Shown here piece by piece: positions 31,817-40,844 of a DNA stretch of 64,000 nt (positions are counted from its first letter, which is position 1; every line of letters starts with the position of its first letter). A program made the position numbers and the translations under genes. The DNA lies in contig JAQTXC010000008.1 of assembly GCA_028689015.1 (NCBI GenBank), forward strand, positions 1 through 64,000, in the 5' to 3' direction. Below the pieces are notes generated by a model that worked only from the letters and a program-made list of their open reading frames with translations, had not been told where the DNA came from and made no database searches. The DNA comes from Dechloromonas sp. GTDB lineage: Bacteria; Pseudomonadota; Gammaproteobacteria; Burkholderiales; Rhodocyclaceae.

Positions 31817-33976
31817 ATGTCAGATCTTCTTGCCCATTTGAACGCCCCGCAATTGCAGGCCGTGACCCTGCCCTCGGTTCCTGCCTTGATCCTGGCGGGG
31901 GCGGGCAGTGGCAAGACACGGGTGCTGACCACGCGCATTGCCTGGCTGATTTCAACCAGCCAAGTCAGCCCGCACGGCGTGCTGGCTGTTACCTTCACCA
32001 ACAAGGCCGCCAAGGAAATGACGGCACGCCTGGCGGCCTTGGTGCCAATCAATGTGCGTGGCCTGTGGATCGGCACCTTTCATGGTTTGTGCAATCGTTT
32101 GCTGCGCGCCCACTACCGTGAGGCCGGCTTGCCGCAAAGCTTCCAGATTCTTGACTCGGCCGACCAGTTGGCGATGGTCAAGCGCTTGGTGAAAAACCTG
32201 AATATTGACGATGAAAAGTATCCGCCGCGTGAGCTATGTCATTTCATCAACGCCCATAAAGAGCAGGGTGTGCGGGCGGCGCAGGCCGAGGCCTATGATC
32301 ACTACACGCAAAGGCGGGTCGACTTTTACGTCGAGTACGAAAACCAGTGCAATCGCGAAGGGGTGGTCGATTTTGCCGAGTTGTTGTTGCGTTGCTTTGA
32401 ACTGCTGCAACGCAACGAGCCCTTGCGCAGCCATTACCAGCAGCGCTTCAGCCATATTCTGGTTGATGAGTTTCAGGATACCAATCGTCTGCAATACGCT
32501 TGGCTGAAGTTGCTGGCGGCCGGCGGGGCCAAGCTGTTCGCGGTCGGCGACGATGATCAGTCGATTTACCGCTTTCGCGGTGCCGAGGTCGGCAACATGC
32601 GGGAATTCGAGCGTGATTACGCGGGTGACAACGTGATTCGCCTGGAGCAGAACTACCGTTCGCACGGCAATATCCTGGCCGCAGCTAATGCCATCATCAA
32701 GCACAACAGCGACCGCCTGGGCAAGCATCTGTGGACCGATGCCGGCGAGGGCGAGCCGATCCGCTGCTTCGAGGCTTATTCCGACCTCGATGAGGCGCGC
32801 TTTATTGTCGATGAGATCCGCGAATTGATCCGCGATGGCGTGACGGCGACGCAAATCGCCATCCTTTATCGAGCGAATGCCCAGTCGCGGGTGCTGGAGC
32901 ATGAGTTGTTTACCAAGGCTGTCCCCTACAAGGTTTATGGCGGCTTGCGTTTTTTCGAACGCCAGGAAATCAAGCATGCAATGGCTTACCTCCGTCTGTT
33001 GGGCAATCCCGACGACGACACGGCCTTTCTGCGCGTGGTCAATTTCCCGACCCGGGGCATTGGTGCACGTTCGCTGGAAAACCTGCAGGCGACGGCGCAT
33101 CAGTTCAATTGCAGCCTCTACAATGCGGCGGCATCGCTGACCGGCAAGGCGGGACAGGCAGTCGGTGCTTTCATCCGGTTGATTGAAAGCCTGCGCCAGG
33201 AAACGGCCTCGTTGCCCTTGCCGGAAATCATTGAGCACGTCATCGAGCGCTCTGGCCTGGCGCAGCATTACCGGACCGACAAAGAGGGGCAGGAGCGGCT
33301 GGAAAACCTCGATCAGCTGGTTAATGCCGCCGCGACCTTTGTAGATGCTGATGGGGTTATTCAGGGCGACGAGGCGAGTGGCAGCCCGCTGGTTACTTTT
33401 CTTGCCCATGCGTCCCTGGAGGCTGGCGAGCATCAGGCCGGGGAGGGCGAGGCGGCGGTGCAATTGATGACGGTCCACGCGGCCAAGGGCCTGGAATTTG
33501 ACGTGGTGTTCATCGCCGGTCTGGAGCAGGGCTTGTTTCCGCACGATAACGCGGTCAATGAAGGCAAGGACGGCTTGGAGGAGGAGCGGCGTTTGATGTA
33601 TGTCGCCATCACCCGGGCCCGCCAGCGTCTTTACTTGGCCAGCGCCCAGACCCGCATGCTGCATGGCCAGACCCGGTATTGCACGCCATCGATCTTTCTT
33701 GATGAAATTCCCGAGGGGCTGCTGCGCCAAATCAACAAACGGGCCAAGGCTACGGCGCCCGCCGCGCCAGCGCTGGGCGAGTTCGGTGGCGGCTATGCCG
33801 AGCCGGTGAGTGGGGGCTTGCGGATTGGCCAGACGGTCCAGCATGCCAAATTTGGCGTCGGGGTGATTGTTTCCACCGAAGGGCGCGGTGCTGACGCGCG
33901 GGTGCAGGTCAATTTTGGCGGCGGCGCCGGGATGAAATGGTTGGCACTGGAATACGCCAAACTGACGCCGGTTTGA
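31817..33976 (+). CDS. uvrD: UvrD/Rep-family superfamily-1 DNA helicase II
   Basis: 3'-5' helicase of nucleotide-excision and mismatch repair, 719 residues from ATG 31817. Walker A is ILAGAGSGKTRVL (about 27-39), motif II VDEFQDTN, motif III VGDDDQSIYRFRGAE, motif IV region RLEQNYRSHGNIL, and motif VI YVAITRARQRLYL. The C-terminal extension ends with a small tudor-like IGQTVQHAKFGVGVIVSTEG segment, usual in UvrD/PcrA. An in-frame ATG at 31760 is possible but poorly supported. Confidence 0.95.
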   Translation: MSDLLAHLNAPQLQAVTLPSVPALILAGAGSGKTRVLTTRIAWLISTSQVSPHGVLAVTFTNKAAKEMTARLAALVPINVRGLWIGTFHGLCNRLLRAHYREAGLPQSFQILDSADQLAMVKRLVKNLNIDDEKYPPRELCHFINAHKEQGVRAAQAEAYDHYTQRRVDFYVEYENQCNREGVVDFAELLLRCFELLQRNEPLRSHYQQRFSHILVDEFQDTNRLQYAWLKLLAAGGAKLFAVGDDDQSIYRFRGAEVGNMREFERDYAGDNVIRLEQNYRSHGNILAAANAIIKHNSDRLGKHLWTDAGEGEPIRCFEAYSDLDEARFIVDEIRELIRDGVTATQIAILYRANAQSRVLEHELFTKAVPYKVYGGLRFFERQEIKHAMAYLRLLGNPDDDTAFLRVVNFPTRGIGARSLENLQATAHQFNCSLYNAAASLTGKAGQAVGAFIRLIESLRQETASLPLPEIIEHVIERSGLAQHYRTDKEGQERLENLDQLVNAAATFVDADGVIQGDEASGSPLVTFLAHASLEAGEHQAGEGEAAVQLMTVHAAKGLEFDVVFIAGLEQGLFPHDNAVNEGKDGLEEERRLMYVAITRARQRLYLASAQTRMLHGQTRYCTPSIFLDEIPEGLLRQINKRAKATAPAAPALGEFGGGYAEPVSGGLRIGQTVQHAKFGVGVIVSTEGRGADARVQVNFGGGAGMKWLALEYAKLTPV

Positions 33977-34096
33977 TTTTTGCCGCAAGTTAACGGTCGA
34001 CCGTCAGCCACCGGCAATTTTCCCTGGTGCGCGCTAGATCGTTGGCGGGGCCGGTGATACCCTCGTTCAGTCAAACAAAAATACGAGGAGATGACC

Positions 34097-35071
34097 ATGC
34101 CCCATGCCATTCGCTTTCATGAGACCGGCGGACCGGAGGTCTTGCGCTGGGAAAGCGTCACCGTGCCGCCGCCGGCTGCCGGCGAGGTGACGGTTCGTCA
34201 GCGGGCAGTAGGGCTCAATTTCATCGATACCTATCACCGCACCGGTTTGTACCCGCTGCCCTTGCCATCGGGCCTGGGCATGGAGGCGGCCGGCGTGGTC
34301 GAGGCGGTCGGCGAGGGCGTCAGCGAATTTCGGGTCGGTGACCATGTCGCCTATGCCGGTGGGCCGGTCGGCGCCTACGCCGAGGTGCGCAATGTGCCGG
34401 CACATCGTTTGCTGCCGATGCCGGCCACCGTCGATTTCAAAACGGCCGCCGCGATGATGTTGCAGGGGCTGACGGCAGCTTATCTGTTGCGCAAAACCTA
34501 TCGCGTACAGCCCGGTGATGCGGTGTTGATCCACGCCGCGGCCGGCGGGGTTGGGCTGATTGCTGCGCAGTGGGCCAAGGCCTTGGGTGCCACGGTGATC
34601 GGTACGGTTGGTTCCGAGGCCAAGGCGGTGCTGGCTGCGGCGCATGGTTGTGATCATGTGATCAATTACAGCCGGGAAAATTTTGCTGAACGGGTGCGTG
34701 ACCTGACCGGCGGTGAAGGGGTGGCCGTGGTTTATGACGGCGTTGGCAAGGACACCTTTGCCGGCTCGCTGGATAGCCTGCGGCCGCTCGGCATGATGGT
34801 CAGCTATGGCAATGCGTCCGGCCCGGTGCCGCCGGTTGATTTGATCCAGTTGTCGCAAAAAGGGGGGCTGTTTCTGACTCGGCCCACGTTGATGCATTAC
34901 ACGACGCGGCGAGAGGATTTGCTGGCGCGCGGCGCCGAGTTGTTTGAGGTGGTGAGTAGCGGCCAGGTCCGGATCGAGGTTCATCAGACCTATGCCCTGC
35001 ATGAAGCGGCGCAGGCGCACCGTGACCTGGAGGCGCGCAAGACGACCGGGTCGACCGTTCTTTTGCCGTGA
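34097..35071 (+). CDS. qor: NADPH:quinone oxidoreductase (zeta-crystallin family)
   Basis: One-electron quinone reductase of the medium-chain dehydrogenase superfamily, 324 residues. GHDV-like substrate region: VGLNFIDTYHRTGLYPLPLPSGLGMEAAGVV. The nucleotide-binding fold is VLIHAAAGGVGLIAAQWAKALGA. There is no zinc site. ATG 34097 is chosen because GAGGAG lies seven bases upstream; ATG 34091 abuts the ribosome-binding site. Seven bases after it starts the TAXI gene, so a three-gene operon is likely. Confidence 0.93.
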   Translation: MPHAIRFHETGGPEVLRWESVTVPPPAAGEVTVRQRAVGLNFIDTYHRTGLYPLPLPSGLGMEAAGVVEAVGEGVSEFRVGDHVAYAGGPVGAYAEVRNVPAHRLLPMPATVDFKTAAAMMLQGLTAAYLLRKTYRVQPGDAVLIHAAAGGVGLIAAQWAKALGATVIGTVGSEAKAVLAAAHGCDHVINYSRENFAERVRDLTGGEGVAVVYDGVGKDTFAGSLDSLRPLGMMVSYGNASGPVPPVDLIQLSQKGGLFLTRPTLMHYTTRREDLLARGAELFEVVSSGQVRIEVHQTYALHEAAQAHRDLEARKTTGSTVLLP

Positions 35072-35078
35072 GCCATCC

Positions 35079-36401
35079 ATGATGGCGAAAATCAAGGCGG
35101 GTCTGTTGTCGCTGCGCGATTTGCTGGCGACGGCGTGGTGGATCGTATTGGTCGCCGGCCTGGGGTTCGCCATCGCCTTTCAGTTTGTCCAGCCGGCACC
35201 GCCCAATCACATGGTGATGAGTAGCGGTGGCGAGAGTGGGGCGTATGACCAGTTTGCCCGCCGTTATGCGGCCATCCTCGCCCGGGCCGGGGTGACGCTG
35301 GAGGTCCGGACATCGGCTGGCTCGCTGCAAAACCTGCAGCGTCTGCAAGCCGGCGAGGCGGATATCGCGTTCATCCAGGGTGGGGTCATTGCGCCACCGG
35401 CTGATCCGGATAGCGACGTAGATCCCGGCTTATGGTCGCTGGGCAGCGTTTTTTACGAGCCGGTCTGGGTTTTCTACCGCGGGTCGACGATGACCCGGTT
35501 GAGCGAATTGCAGGGCAAGCGGGTGGCGGTTGGGCACGAAGGCTCTGGCATCCGGCAACTGGCTTACACCCTGCTTGAGGCCAACGAAGTCTCGGTCGGC
35601 GAGCAGTTGCTGCCCTTGACCGGGCTGGAGGCTGCCGAGGAATTGCAGCAAGGGCGCATTGATGCCGCCTTTCTGATCGCGGCCGAAAATGCGCCGGTGG
35701 TGCAGGTGCTGCTACGCTCGCCCGGCGTCAAGGTGATGAGTTTCTCGCAAGCCAGTGCCTACGAGCGGCGCTATCCCTTCCTGACCCGTCTGACCTTGCC
35801 CAAGGGCGTGGCCGACCTGGTGCGCGATTTCCCGCCGGAGGATGTCCGGGTGTTGGCGCCAACTGCCAACCTGGTGGCGCGTGACGACCTGCATCCGGCC
35901 CTGCAAACCTTGTTGCTGCAGGCGGCGCGTGAGGTGCATGGCAAGCCTGGCTTCTTCCAGTCGGCCGGCGAGTTTCCTGCCTACATGGACGCCATGCTGC
36001 CCTTGTCGCCGGAGGCTGAACGGTTTTATAAATCCGGGCCGCCTTTCCTGCAGCGTTACCTGCCTTTTTGGTTGGCTGTGCTGGTCGACCGCATGATCGT
36101 GCTGCTGGTCCCCATCGTCGCTCTGCTCATCCCGCTGTTGCGGGTGGCGCCGGCCTTGTATTCGTGGCGGGTGCGTTCCAAGGTGTTTCGTTGTTATGGC
36201 GAACTGCGCTTTCTTGAAGACGATCTGAAAAATCATTTCGACCCGGCAAAGGTGGCCGATTACCGGCAGCGCCTCGATGCGCTCGATGAAGAAGCCAGCG
36301 TGTTGCACGTGCCACTGGGTTTTACCGATCTGACCTACACCCTGCGTGAGCATGTCAATCTGGTCCGCAATATTCTCGACAAACAGGAGCGGTCTACATG
36401 A
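35079..36401 (+). CDS. TAXI-family solute-binding protein with membrane segments
   Basis: 440 residues. An N-terminal hydrophobic anchor (about 18-38) is followed by the TAXI binding fold, recognisable in MSSGGESGAYDQFARRYAAIL and IAFIQGGV and covering about 45-320. Two hydrophobic stretches (about 345-375) then lead into a cytoplasmic-looking tail of about 65 residues. TAXI proteins normally feed TRAP transporters, yet no TRAP permease gene is near. The C-terminal membrane part is unusual for a plain periplasmic receptor and suggests a tethered sensor-like use. Confidence 0.82.
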   Translation: MMAKIKAGLLSLRDLLATAWWIVLVAGLGFAIAFQFVQPAPPNHMVMSSGGESGAYDQFARRYAAILARAGVTLEVRTSAGSLQNLQRLQAGEADIAFIQGGVIAPPADPDSDVDPGLWSLGSVFYEPVWVFYRGSTMTRLSELQGKRVAVGHEGSGIRQLAYTLLEANEVSVGEQLLPLTGLEAAEELQQGRIDAAFLIAAENAPVVQVLLRSPGVKVMSFSQASAYERRYPFLTRLTLPKGVADLVRDFPPEDVRVLAPTANLVARDDLHPALQTLLLQAAREVHGKPGFFQSAGEFPAYMDAMLPLSPEAERFYKSGPPFLQRYLPFWLAVLVDRMIVLLVPIVALLIPLLRVAPALYSWRVRSKVFRCYGELRFLEDDLKNHFDPAKVADYRQRLDALDEEASVLHVPLGFTDLTYTLREHVNLVRNILDKQERST

Positions 36402-37030
36402 AGGCTTTTCTGGTCGCCAATCCCAAGGGCGGCTCGGGCAAGAGCACCCTGGCTACCAACCTGGCGGCCTATTTTGCCCATCAGGGTGCGCCCGTCATGC
36501 TCGGCGACATCGATCGCCAGCAATCATCGCGCGAATGGCTGGCCTTGCGCCCCTTCGCCCTGCCCACCATCGAGACCTGGGATACCGGGCCGGACAAGGT
36601 TTGCCGGCCGCCCAAAGGCACCTCGCACGTCGTGCTCGATACGCCGGCGGGGCTGCACGGCAAAATGCTTGACCGGGTGCTCAAGCTGTCGGCGAGGATC
36701 ATCGTCCCGGTCCAGCCCTCACTGTTCGACATGCTGGCGACCCGGCAGTTTCTCGATGCCTTGCTGGCCGAAAAAGTGGTGCGCAAAGGCAAGGCCGATG
36801 TGGCGGTGATCGGTATGCGGGTTGATGCCCGGACGCGGGCTGCTGCTGATCTGGCGCAGTTTTTTGCAACCTACGATCTGCCGGTGCTGACCTATCTGCG
36901 CAATACCCAGGTGTATGTCCAGGCGACTGCGGGCGGCATGAGCATTTTTGACTTGCCACCCGGGCGCAGTGCACGCGACCTGACGCAATGGCAGCCGATC
37001 ATCGACTGGGTCAACGCCCCCGGCGGGTGA
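36398..37030 (+). CDS. ParA-family ATPase, orphan
   Basis: 210-residue ParA/MinD-type ATPase. The deviant Walker A is NPKGGSGKSTLATNLA (about 8-23), the A' region is LGDIDRQQSS and the Walker B-like segment is HVVLDTPAG. Its ATG overlaps the stop of the TAXI gene by four bases, so the two are translationally coupled. No parB, parS-like cluster or chromosome-partition genes are nearby, which argues against a role in chromosome segregation. It may position a protein or membrane complex. Confidence 0.88.
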   Translation: MKAFLVANPKGGSGKSTLATNLAAYFAHQGAPVMLGDIDRQQSSREWLALRPFALPTIETWDTGPDKVCRPPKGTSHVVLDTPAGLHGKMLDRVLKLSARIIVPVQPSLFDMLATRQFLDALLAEKVVRKGKADVAVIGMRVDARTRAAADLAQFFATYDLPVLTYLRNTQVYVQATAGGMSIFDLPPGRSARDLTQWQPIIDWVNAPGG

Positions 37031-37133
37031 TTTGTCCAAAAATCGCGGTCGACCCCGATAGTCGGCTATTTTTCGCTACGCCGTGGCCGTGATTGCACTG
37101 ATTTAAGGATGGATCGGTGCATGCTTGCCCAGG

Positions 37134-38036
37134 TTAATCGAACCACTGCCCAGACCAGGGGGGCTGCGCCAGGGCATCGATAAACCACTGCAGGGCGCTG
37201 CCCATTTGCCGGGTGCGCCAGCCAATATGGCAAGGCAGGGCCGGCGGGGGTTCGCACAGGGTGCATTCGACCAGTCGGCCCCGGGCCAGGTCTGGGGCCG
37301 CCAGCCAGTGTGGCAGGTGGCCGATGCCCAAGCCGGCCACCTGGGCGCTGAGTTTGGCGTACATGTCAGGAACGCGCAGCGCGGCCTGGCCGTCCTGCAG
37401 GCCGATCGTGCGGGCGTTCAGTTCGCGGGCGGTGTCGGCAATGACCACGGCCCGGTGGCGGGCTAGTTCCTCGTTGGGAATGGGGCCGGGCCAGTTAGCG
37501 AGCGGGTGGCTGGGGGCGATGACAAAGCTCAGCGAGACCTGGCCGAGTGGACGACTGGCGATGCCGCTACGGGGTGGTCGTTCGCCAGGGGCGCCGATGA
37601 CCAGGTCGGCGCGGTCGGTGAGCAGGGCATCCCAGGTACCGCTGAGCACTTCGCTCGACAGCCGGATCTGGGTGGGCGGCGCACTGGCGTAAAAGTCGGC
37701 CAGCAGCGGGTAGAGGCGTTCGCTGGGCAGGGCAGCATCAATGGCGATACGCAACTCGGCTTCCCAGCCGCTGCCGATGCGTTGGACGCGACGCTCCAGT
37801 TCGCGTGCCGCGCGCAGCAAGTGGCGACCATCATCGAGTAGTGCCTGGCCGGCCGGATTGAGCAGGGCCCGGCGTCCCTGGCGGGTGAACAGCGGTGTGC
37901 CTAGTTCGCTTTCCAGCTTGGCGACCGCATGCGACAGGGCCGAGGGTACGCGATGCAGGGCGAGGGCGGCGGCGCTGAAGCTGCCCTGGCGGTCGATGGT
38001 GTCGATGATCTGCAGGAGTTCGAGCGAAATTTTCAT
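37134..38036 (-). CDS. LysR-family transcriptional regulator
   Basis: 300 residues. The winged helix-turn-helix is at 1-60 (LLQIIDTIDRQGSFSAAALALHRVPSALSHAVAKLE). The effector-binding domain covers about 90-295. It is divergent from the pirin and flavodoxin genes with 104 bases between starts, the usual arrangement for control of adjacent genes. Resemblance is to regulators of pirin/quinone-response loci, so an oxidant or electrophile effector is a reasonable guess. Confidence 0.92.
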   Translation of the reverse strand: MKISLELLQIIDTIDRQGSFSAAALALHRVPSALSHAVAKLESELGTPLFTRQGRRALLNPAGQALLDDGRHLLRAARELERRVQRIGSGWEAELRIAIDAALPSERLYPLLADFYASAPPTQIRLSSEVLSGTWDALLTDRADLVIGAPGERPPRSGIASRPLGQVSLSFVIAPSHPLANWPGPIPNEELARHRAVVIADTARELNARTIGLQDGQAALRVPDMYAKLSAQVAGLGIGHLPHWLAAPDLARGRLVECTLCEPPPALPCHIGWRTRQMGSALQWFIDALAQPPWSGQWFD

Positions 38037-38140
38037 GTGAAAAATTGTGAACGGTTTATCAAAAATTGATCGCCAATAGCCAGTGAACCATCACGTTACC
38101 ATGCTGACCAATAGACAGGATTATTCAACAGGAGATCGCA

Positions 38141-38848
38141 ATGCTTGTCCTTCGCCCTGCGGCTGAGCGTGGCCAGTTCGATCATGGCTGGTTGCTGGCC
38201 AAGCACAGTTTTTCCTTTGGCGCGTATGTCGACCGTGCGCACATGGGCTTTGGTGTGCTGCGAGTGATCAACGAGGACCGGATTGCTCCGGGCCAGGGCT
38301 TTGGCATGCATGGTCACCGTGACATGGAAATCATCACCTGGATCATCGCCGGCGCCTTGGTGCATCGCGATAGTCTGGGGCATGGCAGTACCTTGCGGCG
38401 CGGCGAGGTGCAGCGGATGAGCGCTGGTCGAGGTGTCCAGCACAGTGAGTTCAACCCGTCCGCGCAGGAGGAAACCCATCTGTTGCAGATCTGGATCGAG
38501 CCGGCGGTGCAGTCGGTGGCGGCCAGTTACGAGCAGGTTGCCGTGCCCCTGGCTGGGCAGGCGGGGCGCTGGTTATTGATTGCCTCCCCTGATGGCGCCG
38601 AAGGCAGTACGACCATTCACCAGGATGCGCGCCTGGCGGTGGCCAGCCTGCCAGCGGGCCAGCTGTTGTCGGCCAGTCTGGCGCCGGGCCGCCTGGGCTA
38701 TGTGCAGTTGGTACGCGGTCAACTGCGTTTGAATGGTCAAAAGCTGGTCAGCGGCGATGGCGTCCGGATTCATGACGAATTGTCCCTGCAATTCACCGCG
38801 GTCGACGACTGCGAAGTGCTGTTTTTTGATTTACCACCCCACCCCTGA
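38141..38848 (+). CDS. Pirin-family bicupin
   Basis: 235 residues, like the quercetinase-type YhhW. Metal ligands of the N-terminal cupin are His57 and His59 (GMHGHRDME), His101 and Glu103 (VQHSEFNP). The second cupin is without ligands, as usual. An AGGAG ribosome-binding site precedes the ATG. Some pirins oxidise quercetin, but the natural substrate here is not known. It is followed 21 bases later by a flavodoxin-like reductase. Confidence 0.93.
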   Translation: MLVLRPAAERGQFDHGWLLAKHSFSFGAYVDRAHMGFGVLRVINEDRIAPGQGFGMHGHRDMEIITWIIAGALVHRDSLGHGSTLRRGEVQRMSAGRGVQHSEFNPSAQEETHLLQIWIEPAVQSVAASYEQVAVPLAGQAGRWLLIASPDGAEGSTTIHQDARLAVASLPAGQLLSASLAPGRLGYVQLVRGQLRLNGQKLVSGDGVRIHDELSLQFTAVDDCEVLFFDLPPHP

Positions 38849-38869
38849 TTTTTACTGGAGTCTTCCCTC

Positions 38870-39433
38870 ATGAATGTCAAAACACTGGTTGTTTATCACT
38901 CGGGCTACGGCCATACCCAACGTGTCGCCGAAGCCGTCGCGGCAGGTGCCGGCGCTGAGTTACTGGCGATCGACGCCGACGGCAATTTGCCGGATGCTGC
39001 TTGGGATCAACTGAATGCTGCCGACGCCATCATTTTTGGCGCGCCAACCTACATGGGTTCGCCTAGCTGGCAGTTCAAGAAATTTGCCGATGCTTCGTCC
39101 AAAGCGTGGTTTACGCGTGCCTGGCAGGACAAGGTGTTCGGCGGCTTTACCAACAGTGCCAGCCTGAACGGCGACAAGCAGGTATCGCTGATTACCCTGC
39201 AGACCCTGGCGTCGCAGCATGGTGGGATCTGGGTCAGTTTGGGGTTGCCGCCGAGCAACACGCTGGCGGCGCGGCGCGAGGATGTCAATAACTTGGGCGG
39301 TTCGGTGGGCTTGCTCGTTCAGTCGCCATCGGATGCCGGCGCAGAGGCGATTCCCGCCGGCGACATTGAAACTGCCGGCCTTTATGGACAGCGGGTGGCC
39401 GCCATTGCCGCCCGTCTGCGGCGCCAGGCCTGA
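38870..39433 (+). CDS. Flavodoxin-family NAD(P)H:quinone reductase-like protein
   Basis: 187-residue flavodoxin fold resembling WrbA. The FMN phosphate loop is YHSGYGHTQRVAEAV (about 9-23), the isoalloxazine loop GAPTYMGSPSWQFKKF (about 57-72), and FTNSASLNGDKQ follows. A two-electron quinone reductase role is probable, which fits the pirin and LysR neighbours. A GGAG ribosome-binding site is present. Confidence 0.9.
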   Translation: MNVKTLVVYHSGYGHTQRVAEAVAAGAGAELLAIDADGNLPDAAWDQLNAADAIIFGAPTYMGSPSWQFKKFADASSKAWFTRAWQDKVFGGFTNSASLNGDKQVSLITLQTLASQHGGIWVSLGLPPSNTLAARREDVNNLGGSVGLLVQSPSDAGAEAIPAGDIETAGLYGQRVAAIAARLRRQA

Positions 39434-39505
39434 TCGGGCGGTGATCGTCGTATCGCGGTCGACTGCTATAGTGGGAATATTTTCTCCAATAGTCAGGAGC
39501 TCGCG

Positions 39506-40306
39506 ATGCGCATGGTGACTTCTCTTGCCGACCTGTCGGTCCTGCTGGTCGAACCCTCATCAATGCAGGCGCATTTGGTGCAGCGCATGCTTGAACATCA
39601 GGGGGTCGGTCAGGTTGTTGTGGCCGACGGTGGGGCTGCGGCGCTGGCCGCGCTGCAGTCGGCCGGTCCTGGGACGGTGGTGATCAGCAGCTTGTACTTG
39701 CCGGATATGCCAGGTACCGAACTGGTCGGGCAGATGCGGGAAGTGCCGGGGCTGGCGGCGCTACCGTTCATCCTGCTGTCCAGCGAAACGCGGCCGCAGG
39801 TGTTGGATCCGGTTCGCCAGGCCGGCGCCTGTTCGATCGTCGCCAAGCCTTTTACCGAGCAACAGTTGTCGCGTGCCCTCTACGCTGCGGCCGATTACCT
39901 GAGTCCCCCGCAGGATGTTGATCTGGCCGATATCGAAGGGCTGCGGGTGTTGCTGGTCGATGACAGTCGCGCCTCGCGCAACCACCTGCGCCGGCTGCTT
40001 GAAGAATTGGGGATTTCGCGGATTACCGAAGCCACTCATGGTCGGGAGGCAGTCGCCTTGCTGGAGGCGACGATGGTTGATCTGGTGATCACCGACTACA
40101 ACATGCCGGAAATGGATGGTCGTGAATTGACCGAATACATCCGAACGCAAAGCTGGCAGGCCGAGGTGCCGGTGCTGATGGTGACCAGCGAACAAAACAT
40201 GGGGCGGCTGGCAGCCGTCGAGCGGGCTGGCGTGTCGGCCATCTGTGACAAGCCCTTTGAGGCGGGCAGCATCCGCCGCTTGATCAGCGACGCCCTGGTG
40301 CGATGA
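39506..40306 (+). CDS. Double-receiver response regulator, first domain degenerate
   Basis: 266 residues made of two receiver domains without output domain. The second (about 145-266) is canonical: Asp152/Asp153 acidic pair, phosphoacceptor Asp197 in VITDYNMPEMDG, Thr in MVTSE and Lys in CDKPF. The first (about 8-130) keeps the lysine (VAKPF) but has Glu16-Pro17 for the acidic pair and Ser62 where the phosphoacceptor should be (VVISSLYLPDMPG). It probably cannot be phosphorylated. AGGAGC stands before the ATG. No histidine kinase is adjacent. The 3' end overlaps the convergent membrane gene by 23 bases. Confidence 0.9.
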   Translation: MRMVTSLADLSVLLVEPSSMQAHLVQRMLEHQGVGQVVVADGGAAALAALQSAGPGTVVISSLYLPDMPGTELVGQMREVPGLAALPFILLSSETRPQVLDPVRQAGACSIVAKPFTEQQLSRALYAAADYLSPPQDVDLADIEGLRVLLVDDSRASRNHLRRLLEELGISRITEATHGREAVALLEATMVDLVITDYNMPEMDGRELTEYIRTQSWQAEVPVLMVTSEQNMGRLAAVERAGVSAICDKPFEAGSIRRLISDALVR

Positions 40307-40844
40307 GCCTGGCCAGTCGGCCGCTGAGCGGGCGCAGCAATAGGCTCATGGCAGCAAGCAGCAGCAAGGGGTCGATCAGCACATCCCACAGGTTGCTGAA
40401 TACGCCGCTGGCGTAGGCCAGCAGGTCCGCTGCCAGAATGGCTAGCCAGATGAAATGCCGTCGCCACCACAGCACCAGGCCAATTGCGAGCAGCGCAGTG
40501 AGCAGGGGTGCGGGTTGGTAGCCGACGGCATAGGGATCAACAGCCAGGCCGCTCAAACTCAGTACATAAAGCGCCGTGCCTGGCAGGAGCAGGGCGAGCG
40601 CCGCCGGTCGGGTGAGTGGCGACGCTTGCTCGGGATTGAACAACTGGAGCAGCCCCAGGGCGAGCAAGGTGATAGAGGGCGGCCCGAACGCGGCGTGCAA
40701 GGTCGGGGCGATGCCGACCAGCAAGGCCAGTGCAGTTGCTGCCAGTCCGGCCCGCGCACGCAGGAAACCCAGCGGCAGCAGCGTGACCAGGGCGCCAAAA
40801 ATGAGCCCGTGGGCCAGTAGACCGTAAGCGGCGAGCGGGTTCAT
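40284..40844 (-). CDS. Integral membrane protein, unknown function
   Basis: 186 residues with about six hydrophobic segments, very rich in Leu and Ala, and a basic C-terminus (GRLARLIAPGRR). No catalytic motif is recognised. Its ATG overlaps the stop of the sialidase-like gene (ATGA), so the pair is cotranslated and may work together, for example as membrane partner of an exported glycan-related protein. Confidence 0.75.
   Translation of the reverse strand: MNPLAAYGLLAHGLIFGALVTLLPLGFLRARAGLAATALALLVGIAPTLHAAFGPPSITLLALGLLQLFNPEQASPLTRPAALALLLPGTALYVLSLSGLAVDPYAVGYQPAPLLTALLAIGLVLWWRRHFIWLAILAADLLAYASGVFSNLWDVLIDPLLLLAAMSLLLRPLSGRLARLIAPGRR

Noticed and set aside
36398-37030. Chromosome-partitioning parA
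   Set aside because: No parB, no parS-like cluster and no gid genes beside it; the coupled partner is a TAXI binding protein.
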